NCBI RefSeq assembly: GCF_003050745.1
Contig: NZ_QAOF01000001.1
Coordinates: 248,001-312,000, forward strand
DNA from: Sphingomonas sp. PP-CE-3G-477
GTDB taxonomy: Bacteria > Pseudomonadota > Alphaproteobacteria > Sphingomonadales > Sphingomonadaceae
DNA: 64,000 nt
Reading direction: 5' to 3'
Of the stretch, positions 28,297 to 36,985 are shown one piece after another (position 1 is the first letter of the stretch; every line of letters begins with the position of its first letter). The position numbers and the translations under genes are program-made. The notes beneath the pieces were generated by a model, which was not told the origin of the DNA, did no database searches, and worked only from the letters and a program-made list of their open reading frames with translations.

Positions 28297-30000
28297 CTAC
28301 CGGGCCAGCTTGGTCAGGACCGCGTCGGTCGCGAGCACGTGAAGCTGGCCTGGCGCGGGGCGGGCGATCGCGCGGATACCGAGCTTTGCCAGCGCCGCAT
28401 CGTCGGCCAGCGCTAGATCGCCCAGTTGGAGGCGCAGTCGACCGGTATGGCGGCTAGCGCGAAGGACATTCGCTGCCCCGCCGAGCGCGCTCTCAGTTGC
28501 GGACGACAGGCTGATCGTATCCTCCGCGACAGTCGCGGCAGGCTTGATCGCCACATCACCACCGAGAGCCAACGCATCGCGGATTTCCATCGAGACGACA
28601 TCGGCGATCGGCCCGAGCACGACCTGAAGCGCGGAGTTCGACGGACGCAGGATGCCGCGTGCCCCGAGTGCCTTAAGCGCGGCATCGTCGACCACGGACT
28701 GGTCGACCACGATCAACCGCAACCGCGTCGTACACGCGCTCACCGTCGTCAAATTCGCCCCGCCGCCCAGCGCCTGCGCGAACGCCGCACCGCGGCCGCC
28801 TGCCGCGGTAGGCGCTACGGCAGCAACGGTCTCGGCTTCGCGCCCAGGCGTCGCGAGGTCGAACTTGCGGATGAAGAAGCGGAACAGACCGTAATACAGC
28901 ACGAAATACAGCGCACCGACTGGCAGCAGAACGAGCGGTCGCGTCGCCTTGCCGAAGTTCAGCACGTAGTCGAGCAGTCCCGCCGAGAAGCCGAAGCCCA
29001 TCTTGACGCCGAGCAGGTCCATCAGCGCCATCGACAGGCCGGTCAGCACCGCGTGCACCGCGTAGAGCACGGGCGCGAGGAACATGAAGCTGAACTCGAT
29101 CGGCTCGGTGACGCCGGTCAGCGCCGAGGTGAGCGCGAGGCTGAGCAGCATGCCGCCGACCGCTTTCCGGCGCTCGGGATTCGCGGAATGGTACATGGCG
29201 AGGCACGCGGCGGGCAGGCCGAACATCATCACCGGGAAGAAGCCGGCCATGAAGATCCCGGCCGACGGATCGCCCGCAAAGAACCGCCGCAGGTCGCCCG
29301 AGGTGCCGTGGTAATCGCCGGCGACGAACCAGACGATGTTGTTGAGCAGGTGATGCAGCCCGGTGACGAGCAGCAGGCGGTTGAGCAGCCCGAACACGAA
29401 CACGCCGACCGCACCGCTGCCGGTGATCGCGACGCTCAATTGGTCGACGCCCTGGCTCAGCAGCGAGAAACCGAAACCGAATACCGCCGCGAGCACGAGA
29501 CCCGCCACGCCGCTGACGATCGGCACGAACCGGCGGCCGCCGAAGAAAGCGAGATATTCCGGCAGCTTGATCGTCGAATACCGATTGTAGAGCGTCCCGC
29601 CCGCGAGCCCCGACAGGATGCCGATCGGCACGTCGAGCCGTGCCATCGCCTTGGCCTTCCACGCCGCGATCGCGAGGTCGGCGGAGACGCCGGTGAGCCC
29701 TGCCGATACTTCGGGCGCGACGGTGATCAGGACTTTGCCCGCTTCGGTCGCGACCAGGAAGCAGACGACGCCGGCGAGACACGCGGCACCGTTGCCATCA
29801 CGCGCGAACCCGGTGGCGACGCCGATCGCGAAGAGCAGGCCGAGGTGCGAGAAGATCGCGTCGCCTGCCGCGCTGATGAAGGCGATGTCGAGCAGGTCTG
29901 GCTGGCCGAGGCGGAGCAGCAGGCCGGCGATCGGCAGCACCGCGATCGGCAGCATCAGCGCGCGGCCGAGCGGCTGGAGGGCTTCGAGGATCGATTTCAT
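28297..30000 (-). CDS. nagE: GlcNAc PTS permease EIICB with a degenerate second EIIB-like domain
   Basis: This 567-residue inner-membrane permease imports and phosphorylates GlcNAc. Residues 1-380 are the EIIC glucose/GlcNAc-type channel with about ten membrane segments and the conserved GVTEPIEFSFMFLAP loop. Residues 410-475 form EIIB with phospho-accepting Cys423 (VSACTTRLRL). A second, similar unit follows at about 500-562: SRHTGRLRL aligns with SACTTRLRL, placing His518 where the Cys should be. The start at 30000 overlaps the upstream stop as ATGA. No EIIA is attached; the upstream fusion protein supplies it. The gene is the last of the aminosugar operon and ends next to the palindromic repeat. 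Permeases of similar length occur in pseudomonad nag operons, so the extra domain may not be unique. Confidence 0.92.
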   Translation of the reverse strand: MKSILEALQPLGRALMLPIAVLPIAGLLLRLGQPDLLDIAFISAAGDAIFSHLGLLFAIGVATGFARDGNGAACLAGVVCFLVATEAGKVLITVAPEVSAGLTGVSADLAIAAWKAKAMARLDVPIGILSGLAGGTLYNRYSTIKLPEYLAFFGGRRFVPIVSGVAGLVLAAVFGFGFSLLSQGVDQLSVAITGSGAVGVFVFGLLNRLLLVTGLHHLLNNIVWFVAGDYHGTSGDLRRFFAGDPSAGIFMAGFFPVMMFGLPAACLAMYHSANPERRKAVGGMLLSLALTSALTGVTEPIEFSFMFLAPVLYAVHAVLTGLSMALMDLLGVKMGFGFSAGLLDYVLNFGKATRPLVLLPVGALYFVLYYGLFRFFIRKFDLATPGREAETVAAVAPTAAGGRGAAFAQALGGGANLTTVSACTTRLRLIVVDQSVVDDAALKALGARGILRPSNSALQVVLGPIADVVSMEIRDALALGGDVAIKPAATVAEDTISLSSATESALGGAANVLRASRHTGRLRLQLGDLALADDAALAKLGIRAIARPAPGQLHVLATDAVLTKLAR

Positions 30001-32492
30001 GCGGTGAACTCCCGGGCGAGCGAGCGGACGTCGGCAGCGGACCTGCATTGCAACGCGGCAGCGGCATGCGTGCGGCACGCCTCCATCGTCAGCGTCGCGA
30101 CCAGCGCCTTGATCTCAGGCACCAGCGCGGGTGCGGACGAGAGCTCGGTGACGCCGAGCCCAAGCAGGATGGGGACGGCGAGCGGGTCGGAGGCGAGTCC
30201 GCCGCACACGCCGGTCCAGCGGCCATGCACCGCGCCGCCCTTGCAGGTCTGCGCGATCAGCCGGAGGACGGCGGGGTGCAACCCGTCGATGCCGCTCGCG
30301 ACGGCGGCGTTGCCGCGGTCCATCGCCAGCGTGTATTGGGTGAGGTCGTTGGTGCCGACCGACAGGAAATCGGCCTCCGCAGCGATCAGGTCGGCGGTGA
30401 CGGCGGCGGCGGGCGTCTCGATCATGACGCCGACTGGGACGCGGTGGACGATGCCGATCTCTGCGGCGACGCGGTCGACCACCGCGCGGACGGCGCGCAG
30501 TTCGTCGAGGCTGGCGATCATCGGCACCATGATGCGGCATTGCCGGGCGGGCTTTACCGACAGGATCGCGCGGACCTGGTCCTCCAGGATCTGCGGGTAT
30601 GCGAGGCCGACGCGAATGCCGCGCAGGCCGAGTGCGGGGTTTTCCTCCGGCGCCATCGGCAGATACGGCGCGGGCTTGTCGCCACCGATGTCGAGCAGGC
30701 GGACGATCAGCGGGCGGCCGTCGAGCGCGTCGGCGATCGCCTGGTAGTCCGCGGTCTGTTCGGCGACCGTCGGCGCGGCATCGCGTTCGAGGAACAGGAA
30801 TTCGGTTCGCAACAGGCCCGAGCCTTCCGCGCCGTTCTCGACCGCGAGATGCGCATCGCCGAGCGCGCCGAGATTGGCGAAAGCCTCGATCCGGGTGCCG
30901 TCGGCCATGCGGCAGGGTTCGCCGGCCCGCGCGAGGGCTTCGGTGCGGCGGACCTGCGCCTGGACGATCCGGACTTGCGTGGCGACGAGCGTGTCGGCGT
31001 CGGGATCGATCCGCAACAGGCCTTCGCCGGCGTCGAGGATCACGGGCGTGTCGTCGGTGACGGCGTTCAACGTCGCCCCGATCGCGACCAGCGCGGGGAG
31101 GCCCATCGTCGCGGCGAGGATCGCAACGTGTGAGGTCGGGCCGCCGCGCTCGACGCAGAAGCCGACGATGTTCGCGCGGTCGAGCGACAGGACGTGCGAC
31201 GGCAGCAGGTCGTCCGCGAGCAGGATCGTGTCGGGCGGGAACGACAGGGGCGTGGTCTCGACGCCGGCGATCAGCGCGAGCAGCTGGCGTTCGAGATCGA
31301 GCATGTCGTCGGCGCGCTCGGCGAGCCGCAGGTCGGTGCTGGCGCGCAACGCGTCGGCCTGCGGACGGATCGCGCCGCGCCAGGCATGACCCGCGCTCTC
31401 GCCGCGGGCGATGCCGCTGCGCGTTGTCTCGTGCAGCATGGGATCGTCGAGCATCGCCGCATGCGCCTCGACGATCGCGCGTTCGGGCCCGGTTGCGCTG
31501 CGGGCGCGGTCCGCGAAACGGGTCGAGAGCGTCGTGACGGCCGCATCGAAGCGAGCCTCCTCGACGGCGATTCCTTCGCCGTGTTCGGGGACGACGATGT
31601 CGGCGGGGCGAAACCAGCGTGCCCGGCCGATTGCCAGGCCGGGTGCCGCGGTGACGCCGGTCAGCGCGCCGTCGACTGCGGGGCGGGCCGGCGAGGGGGC
31701 GATGGCAGGTGCGCGGACGGGGGCTTCGGCCGGCTCGTCCATGCCGCTCGCGATCAGGTCGCAGATCGCGGCGAGTGCTGCGGCGGCATCGGCGCCCGCT
31801 GCGGTCACGATGATCGTCTCGTTGTGGCGGATTGCCAGGGCGAGCAGGGCGATTGGGCTGCGGACGTTGGCGGTCTTGTCGCCGGATGCAAGCGTCACGT
31901 CGGCGTCGAAGCGCTTGGCGGTCGCGGCAAGGCGCGCGGCGGGGCGGGCGTGGATGCCGTGGGGCAGGGGCACGACGACCGTGCGTGCGTGCGTCGTGCC
32001 GTCCTGGATCGTCTCGCGGCGTGCGACCGCGTCGCTGGGTTCGAGCGTCATCAGCGGATCGCCGACCGCGACCAGTTCGCTGGAGACGGCGTGGACGATG
32101 CTGAACCGGTCGGGGTTCACGATGACGATCGGCGTGACGACTGCGCGAGCCTCGCGCACCAGCAGGTCGAGGGCGAAACGGATCAGCGGTGCACCGCGCT
32201 CGACCGTCTCGCCGACCGCGACGCACGGGCTGAACCCGCGTCCGCCGAGCGCGACCGTGTCGAGGCCGATGTGGATCAAGATCTCTGCACCCTCGGGCGT
32301 GGCGAGCGTGATCGCGTGGCCGCTCGGCAACAGCGTCAGCACGGTGCCGGCGCAGGGAGCGTAGAGGCAGTCGCCGGTCGGATCGATCGCGACGCCGTCA
32401 CCAAGCATCTTCTCCGAGAAGACCGCGTCGGGCACTTCGTCGATCGGCGTTGCCCAGCCCTGCATCGGCGCGGTCAGGAGGATGGAGGCCAT
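29997..32492 (-). CDS. nagF: EIIA-HPr-EI phosphotransferase fusion protein
   Basis: This 831-residue cytoplasmic multiphosphoryl-transfer protein carries every soluble PTS step on one chain. The EIIA-Glc type domain (1-155) has His74 in ILIHIGLD; the HPr domain (about 168-250) has His181 in GIHARPAA; Enzyme I (about 275-830) has His455 in GGPTSHVAIL, plus DIGGDKPAPY, GLRGIRVGL and GTNDLTQY of the PEP-binding domain. All three phospho-histidines are present, so PEP to GlcNAc relay through NagE is complete. The ATG at 32492 begins the EIIA domain (MASILLTAPM); longer in-frame extensions upstream are Arg-rich noise overlapping nagA. Domain order and operon match NagF of pseudomonads. Confidence 0.94.
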   Translation of the reverse strand: MASILLTAPMQGWATPIDEVPDAVFSEKMLGDGVAIDPTGDCLYAPCAGTVLTLLPSGHAITLATPEGAEILIHIGLDTVALGGRGFSPCVAVGETVERGAPLIRFALDLLVREARAVVTPIVIVNPDRFSIVHAVSSELVAVGDPLMTLEPSDAVARRETIQDGTTHARTVVVPLPHGIHARPAARLAATAKRFDADVTLASGDKTANVRSPIALLALAIRHNETIIVTAAGADAAAALAAICDLIASGMDEPAEAPVRAPAIAPSPARPAVDGALTGVTAAPGLAIGRARWFRPADIVVPEHGEGIAVEEARFDAAVTTLSTRFADRARSATGPERAIVEAHAAMLDDPMLHETTRSGIARGESAGHAWRGAIRPQADALRASTDLRLAERADDMLDLERQLLALIAGVETTPLSFPPDTILLADDLLPSHVLSLDRANIVGFCVERGGPTSHVAILAATMGLPALVAIGATLNAVTDDTPVILDAGEGLLRIDPDADTLVATQVRIVQAQVRRTEALARAGEPCRMADGTRIEAFANLGALGDAHLAVENGAEGSGLLRTEFLFLERDAAPTVAEQTADYQAIADALDGRPLIVRLLDIGGDKPAPYLPMAPEENPALGLRGIRVGLAYPQILEDQVRAILSVKPARQCRIMVPMIASLDELRAVRAVVDRVAAEIGIVHRVPVGVMIETPAAAVTADLIAAEADFLSVGTNDLTQYTLAMDRGNAAVASGIDGLHPAVLRLIAQTCKGGAVHGRWTGVCGGLASDPLAVPILLGLGVTELSSAPALVPEIKALVATLTMEACRTHAAAALQCRSAADVRSLAREFTA

Positions 32493-32544
32493 GGGTGCGT
32501 TCTCGATACCAAAAGGGAAGGGCGCAAAAGCAGGGTGGAGGCGG

Positions 32545-33687
32545 TCAGGCCGCGCTCTCCCCGCCGATCCATGTGCCGACCGGATGCAGGTCGCGGGTGA
32601 GCACGACCCAGTCGGCGGTGCGGCCGACCTGCAACGTGCCGCGCTCCTGCGATAGCCGCAGGAACGCGGCCGGATAGGTCGCCGCCATCGCTGCTGCGAT
32701 TTCGGGTGCGACGCCGAGCCGGTCGACGGTGTTGCGGACCGCGCCCGCCATGTCGAGATCGGAGCCCGCCAGCGTGCCGTCGGCACCGACGCAGCGGCCA
32801 TTCTCGACATGGATCTCGCGGCCCTGCAGCACGAACGACTTCTCCGCCGCACCGACGCACGGCATCGCGTCGGATACCAGCATGAACCGGTCGTGCGGCC
32901 GTGCGCGCAACGCGATCCGCAGCACCGCGTCGTCGACATGGAAGCCGTCGACGATGATCCCGCAATACACCGCCTGGTCGTCGAGCACCGCGCCGACCAC
33001 GCCCGGTGCGCGGTGGACCAGCGGCGACATCGCGTTGAACAGATGCGTCACGCCGGTGATCCCGGCGGCCATCCCGGCGCTCGCAGTGGCGTGATCCGCA
33101 TCGCTATGGCCGATGCTGATGAGCACGCCGGCGGCGGTCAGCGTCGCGATCTGTGCCGCGGTCACGCGCTCAGGCGCGAGCGTCACCATGACCCGGCCGA
33201 GGCGGGGGCGGGTCAGCAGCGCGAGCAGGTCGTCGTCGAGATCCTGGAAGCGCGTCGGGTCGTGAATGCCCTTGCGCGCCGGGCTGATCACCGGGCCCTC
33301 GATATGGATGCCGAGCACGCCGGGGACGCCTGCGAGGATCGCCGCGTCGACCGCATCGAGCGCGCGCGCGATCACGTCGGGCGTGTCGCTGATCAGCGTC
33401 GGCAGGAACGCGGTGGTGCCGAACGGCCGGTGCGCCGCGCCGATCGCGGCGATGCCCTCGACCGTGGGCGTATCGTTGAACAGCACGCCGCCGCCGCCGT
33501 TGACCTGCGTATCGACGAAGCCTGGCATCAGCCAGCCGCCATCGAGATCGATCGCGTGATCCACGGCCTGATCGGACGTCGCGTCGCCGATCTGCGTAAT
33601 CCGGCCGTCCTCGACGACGATCGTCGCTTCGTGAAGGACGCCGGTCGAGGCGGCGATATGGCCGTTGGAGAAACGGTAGGTCGTCAT
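32545..33687 (-). CDS. nagA: N-acetylglucosamine-6-phosphate deacetylase
   Basis: This 380-residue amidohydrolase-fold enzyme converts GlcNAc-6-P to GlcN-6-P and acetate. Visible family motifs are PGFVDTQVNGGGG, GIHIEGPVISP with the metal-ligand Glu, ISIGHSDAD, THLFNAMSPLVHR, DGFHVDD and catalytic Asp in LVSDAMP. Length matches the family. The ATG overlaps the upstream deaminase stop as ATGA, indicating coupled translation. It acts between the PTS import step and the NagB-II deaminase in the same operon. Confidence 0.95.
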   Translation of the reverse strand: MTTYRFSNGHIAASTGVLHEATIVVEDGRITQIGDATSDQAVDHAIDLDGGWLMPGFVDTQVNGGGGVLFNDTPTVEGIAAIGAAHRPFGTTAFLPTLISDTPDVIARALDAVDAAILAGVPGVLGIHIEGPVISPARKGIHDPTRFQDLDDDLLALLTRPRLGRVMVTLAPERVTAAQIATLTAAGVLISIGHSDADHATASAGMAAGITGVTHLFNAMSPLVHRAPGVVGAVLDDQAVYCGIIVDGFHVDDAVLRIALRARPHDRFMLVSDAMPCVGAAEKSFVLQGREIHVENGRCVGADGTLAGSDLDMAGAVRNTVDRLGVAPEIAAAMAATYPAAFLRLSQERGTLQVGRTADWVVLTRDLHPVGTWIGGESAA

Positions 33688-34760
33688 AGTGTGCGCGTCA
33701 CTTTGCTCAGATGCGAGGGTGCGTCGGGGTTGAAGCCACGCGCGAGCGAGAGCGCGTTGACCATGCGGTAGAAGCTCTGGATCATCAGGATCGGCTCGAT
33801 CGCCGGATGTGCCGCGAGCGCGGGCAGGACCGTGTCGTCATGACTACCATCCAGCGCGGCGTCGGCAAGCAGGACGCGCGCGCCACGGTTGGCGAACTCG
33901 CGCGCGGCCTCGCGGACACCGTCGCCGGCAACATCCGAGGTGGCCAGTGCGAGCAGTGGAAAGCCGTCGTCGACAAGTTGCATCGGCCCGTGGCGAACCT
34001 CGGCCGAGCTGAACGATTCGGCGTGCAGCGCGCAGGTTTCCTTCATCTTCAACGCGGCTTCGTTGGCGATGCCGAAGCCGATCCCGCGCGCGATCACGAA
34101 CAGGTTGGTCGCGGTGCGCAGCGGCTCGACCGCAGCCGACCAGTCGAGTGCCCAGGCGCGCGCGAGGTCGGCGGGCAGCGCGGCGACCGCGTCACGCAGC
34201 CCGTCGTCGTCGGCCCATTCGGCGGTCAGCGCGGCCAGCGCGGCGAGCGAACAGATATAGGACTTGGTCGCGGCAACCGATTTTTCCGGGCCGGCATGCA
34301 GCGGTATCAGGGTATCGGCGGCCTCTGCGAGCGGCGAGGTCTCGTCGTTGACCAGCGCCACGACGTGTGCGCCGGCGGCCTTCTGCGCGGCGACCGTCGC
34401 GAGCAGATCGGGGCTGCGGCCGCTTTGCGAGACGGCGATGCACAAGGTATTCCGCGCGCCGAGCGGCGCGTCATACAGCGACACGACCGAGGGGGCCGCG
34501 GCGGCCACGGGTATGCCCGTCTTCGTCCAGATCAGGTATTTGCCATAGACCGCCGCATGATCGGACGATCCGCGCGCGCAGGTCACGACGACTGCGGGCG
34601 GCGCGGCGCGCAGTCGGGCGCCGAGCGCTGCGAAAGCCGCCGCGTTCGCAGACAGCATCCGCTGCACGGCGTCGCTGGACTCCGCGGCCTCGCGAAACAT
34701 CAGTGTTGCGTCTTCGGCGATGGAAGAGGGGGCCGGAGAAGAGGAAGCAGTTTCATGCAT
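33684..34760 (-). CDS. nagB-II: Glucosamine-6-phosphate deaminase, NagB-II type (SIS domains)
   Basis: The 358-residue protein has two SIS domains like the isomerase half of GlmS, but no glutaminase domain. Motifs seen are CARGSSDHAA, the phosphate-binding SQSGRSPD, ATKSYICSLAAL and SSAEVRHGPM. Proteins of this form beside nagA are the alternative, non-orthologous NagB-II deaminases that make fructose-6-P and ammonia from GlcN-6-P; this is known for Shewanella-type aminosugar operons. No classical NagB is visible in the window, which fits replacement. The gene lies 96 bases after cutC and overlaps nagA. Confidence 0.9.
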   Translation of the reverse strand: MHETASSSPAPSSIAEDATLMFREAAESSDAVQRMLSANAAAFAALGARLRAAPPAVVVTCARGSSDHAAVYGKYLIWTKTGIPVAAAAPSVVSLYDAPLGARNTLCIAVSQSGRSPDLLATVAAQKAAGAHVVALVNDETSPLAEAADTLIPLHAGPEKSVAATKSYICSLAALAALTAEWADDDGLRDAVAALPADLARAWALDWSAAVEPLRTATNLFVIARGIGFGIANEAALKMKETCALHAESFSSAEVRHGPMQLVDDGFPLLALATSDVAGDGVREAAREFANRGARVLLADAALDGSHDDTVLPALAAHPAIEPILMIQSFYRMVNALSLARGFNPDAPSHLSKVTRTL

Positions 34761-34856
34761 GGCAGCGGCTCGCTTCGATTATCGTGCGGGTGTCGTGCGG
34801 GCAGGGAGCGAGCAGCCCCCCGACCAAGACCAGTTTGAGTAAGTTATGGATTGGTA

Positions 34857-35630
34857 TTATTCAAGCGTCAGATGACCGGCCATCATGCGCGCCAGCCGGT
34901 CGACCGTATCTCGATCGGTCACGCTGCGTTCGGCGGCGGCAAAGCCAAACCGCAGTTCCGCCGGGTCCGTCGCGGTCTCCGACGCAACGCGGCACGACGC
35001 GTGGACCTCGTGCACGCCGGATTTGAGGATGGCGGGTAGCGTGGCGGGAGAGACTCCGCTGCCAGCCAGGATGACGATCCGCCCTGCCGCCCGTCGATGC
35101 AGGTCGCCCAACATCGCGACGCCGTCGACCGCCTTGGGAACGCCGCCCGATGTCAGGATCCGGTCGAAGCCGAGCGATACGGCGGCTTCGAGCGCGGCGG
35201 GCAGGTCCGCGCACAGATCGAACGCACGGTGCAGCGTCAGCGATAGCGGATAGCCGCGTGCCGTACCCAGCGCGCGGGCGTGCGCGATCCATGCGGCCAG
35301 CACCGGAAGGTCCAGCTGGTGCGTGGCATCGAGCGCGCCGATCACTATTCCCGCCAGCCCGGCCTCCGCGGCGGTGCGGATATCGTCCGCGATCAGCGCC
35401 TGCTCGCGGCGGGAATAGACGAACCCACCCTCGCGCGGGCGGGCCAGCAGGTGGACGGGCAGGGCAGGGCCGCCCGTTCTCCCCGCAGTCGCCGACACGG
35501 CCGCGCGGATCAGCGACGCGGGCGGGGTAAGGCCGCCGACCGCGAGCGCCGCGCAGAGTTCGATACGGCCCGCACCGCCCGCGATCGCCGTATCGATACC
35601 ACGGAGATCTTCGACGCAGACCTCGAGCAT
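34857..35630 (-). CDS. cutC: CutC-family TIM-barrel protein
   Basis: This 257-residue protein belongs to the CutC family, historically called copper homeostasis although its biochemical role is unsettled. The TIM barrel shows GAGRIELCAALAVGGLTP, VHLLARPREGGFVYS, GIVIGALD, LTLHRAFD and RILTSGG, close to family consensus. I chose the ATG giving MLEVCVEDL, the usual family N-terminus, but no good ribosome site precedes it. The frame stays open upstream through a 15-base tandem repeat that supplies several GTG codons, so translation could start there. Sitting between glycosylasparaginase and NagB-II genes, it is more likely to act in aminosugar or glycosylamine metabolism than in copper handling; that is inference. 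Confidence 0.9.
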   Translation of the reverse strand: MLEVCVEDLRGIDTAIAGGAGRIELCAALAVGGLTPPASLIRAAVSATAGRTGGPALPVHLLARPREGGFVYSRREQALIADDIRTAAEAGLAGIVIGALDATHQLDLPVLAAWIAHARALGTARGYPLSLTLHRAFDLCADLPAALEAAVSLGFDRILTSGGVPKAVDGVAMLGDLHRRAAGRIVILAGSGVSPATLPAILKSGVHEVHASCRVASETATDPAELRFGFAAAERSVTDRDTVDRLARMMAGHLTLE

Positions 35631-35658
35631 CGGCGTCGCGGTGGGGAGAACGCCGTCC

Positions 35659-35729
35659 CCGCTCACGCCCACACCGCTCACGCCCACACCGCTCACGCCC
35701 ACACCGCTCACGCCCGCACCACTCACGCC
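35659..35729. repeat. 15-bp tandem repeat at the glycosylasparaginase-cutC junction
   Basis: Unit CCGCTCACGCCCACA occurs about 4.7 times (35659, 35674, 35689, then one copy with a single change at 35704 and a partial copy at 35719). Read leftward, the partial copy contains the TGA stop of the asparaginase gene. The rest stays open in the cutC frame and would encode VSGVG repeats with GTG codons in each unit. Confidence 0.9.
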
Positions 35730-36757
35730 TTGAACAGCGAGTTGGCTTTCAGCACCGTCGTCGTGCCGCGCGCGTCGGTGACGGCATAGGTAAAGCCGGG
35801 CAACAGGCAGAACGCGCCGACATTGCCTTTCGTATCGAGCGCGAGGAATCCGACCTGGACGCCGCGAATGGCGTCGCCGCGAAGGTGGGCGATATGACGG
35901 ACGACTTCTTCGCACGCCTGCTGCGGCGACGCGCCACCGCGCATCGACGCGACGACCCGCGCGGACCCTGCGACTCGCGTCACCTCCTCGCCGACTCCCG
36001 TCGACGTGGCGCCGCCGACGCCTGCCTCGACGTACAGGCCCGATCCGACCTGCGGCGAATCGCCGACACGGCCGCGCATCTTGAACGCCATGCCCGACGT
36101 CGTGCACGCGCCTGCCATGCGACCGTCCGCGGTGCGGGCGAGCAGGCCGATCGTGTCGTGATCGAGTGCGCCGCCGGGCGTGCGCGTGACGCGGTTCTCG
36201 CTATTGGCTTCGGGTTGGTATTTCGCGGTCTTCAGCCAGTCGCGCCAAGCCTTCTCCGACTCGGGCGTTAGCAGCGATCGTTGCGGGAACCCCTGGTCGC
36301 GCGCGAACCGCGTCGCGCCCTCGCCGACGAGGAAGGTGTGCGGCGTGCGCTCCATCACCCGCCGCGCGACCGAGATCGCATGCACCGTGTTCTCCAGCGC
36401 GGCGACCGCGCCGACGCCGCCTGCGTCGTCCATGATGACGGCATCGAGCGTCACATGGCCATCGCGGTCCGGATATCCCGAATAGCCGACGCTATGATTG
36501 CTGGGGTCGGCTTCGGGGACCATCGCGCCGGCCTCGACCGCGTCGATCAGCGAGCCGCCCTTGGCCAGGCGGGCGAATGCCGCTGCGTTGGCGGCGGCGC
36601 CGAAATCCCATGTCGACAGGACGACCGCGCCAGAGGCTGCGGAGTCGGGCGCCGTTCCTGCACCCATTGTGTTCGCCGCTGCGCCCCGCGGCGTCACGAA
36701 TGGTATCGTTCCCATGCTGCCCAAGCCTGCCAGCAACCATCTGCGCGTGTTCGCCAT
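35723..36757 (-). CDS. N4-(beta-N-acetylglucosaminyl)-L-asparaginase (glycosylasparaginase)
   Basis: This 344-residue Ntn-hydrolase cleaves the amide bond between Asn and the first GlcNAc of N-glycans, giving aspartate and aminosugar. The key motif GGALDHDTIGLLA places nucleophile Thr202 where autoproteolysis frees the mature beta chain; downstream GACTTSGMAFKMRGRVGDSP is the substrate-binding block, and DFG and SVGYSGYP lie in the alpha chain. A Tat-type leader (MANTRRWLLAGLG) indicates periplasmic action, which is uncommon enough to note. The chosen ATG has GGGGGAT before it; another ATG four codons upstream also has a good site. The gene leads the aminosugar operon and is divergent from a TBDR gene. 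An L-asparaginase or isoaspartyl peptidase is less likely given HDTIG. Confidence 0.93.
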   Translation of the reverse strand: MANTRRWLLAGLGSMGTIPFVTPRGAAANTMGAGTAPDSAASGAVVLSTWDFGAAANAAAFARLAKGGSLIDAVEAGAMVPEADPSNHSVGYSGYPDRDGHVTLDAVIMDDAGGVGAVAALENTVHAISVARRVMERTPHTFLVGEGATRFARDQGFPQRSLLTPESEKAWRDWLKTAKYQPEANSENRVTRTPGGALDHDTIGLLARTADGRMAGACTTSGMAFKMRGRVGDSPQVGSGLYVEAGVGGATSTGVGEEVTRVAGSARVVASMRGGASPQQACEEVVRHIAHLRGDAIRGVQVGFLALDTKGNVGAFCLLPGFTYAVTDARGTTTVLKANSLFKA

Positions 36758-36985
36758 GTGATCCCCCATCGCATCCCTTCCAGCGTGATCCGCTGTCCGG
36801 TTGAGATGCTCAGGCTATCGCAGGATAAGTCGCCCCGCCAGTCGTGACGCCGATTTGAAACATTTTATCGCAAATGTTCCATAAAGGTATTGTTTAGGCA
36901 TTGACTGAAATCCCGATTTGACGAAACCTGTTAGCGCAACCCGACACAACGCCAGTGCGCGATCGGGCATTGAAAAGGGGTAGGT
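36758..36985. promoter_or_regulatory. Divergent control region, aminosugar operon / TBDR
   Basis: These 228 bases lie between divergent genes and are AT-rich relative to their surroundings. A 24-base inverted repeat, GAAACATTT-TATCGC-AAATGTTCC (36857-36880), has arms matching at 8 of 9 positions. TTGACT and TTGACG hexamers follow toward the TBDR start, which has AAGGGGTAGGT as ribosome site. The repeat is a plausible operator for both operons; its regulator is not identified and it does not match the candidate site next to gntR. Confidence 0.5.

Noticed and set aside
32493..32939. In-frame N-terminal extension of the EIIA-HPr-EI fusion
   Set aside because: It overlaps nagA, is Arg/Ser-rich, and the EIIA domain begins at the ATG at 32492.
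35659..35729. Possible CRISPR array
   Set aside because: The units are 15 bases, directly adjacent with no spacers, and there are no cas genes.
36941..36985. Riboswitch or attenuator leader before the third TBDR gene
   Set aside because: No stem-loop with a T-run or known aptamer core could be drawn in the short leader.
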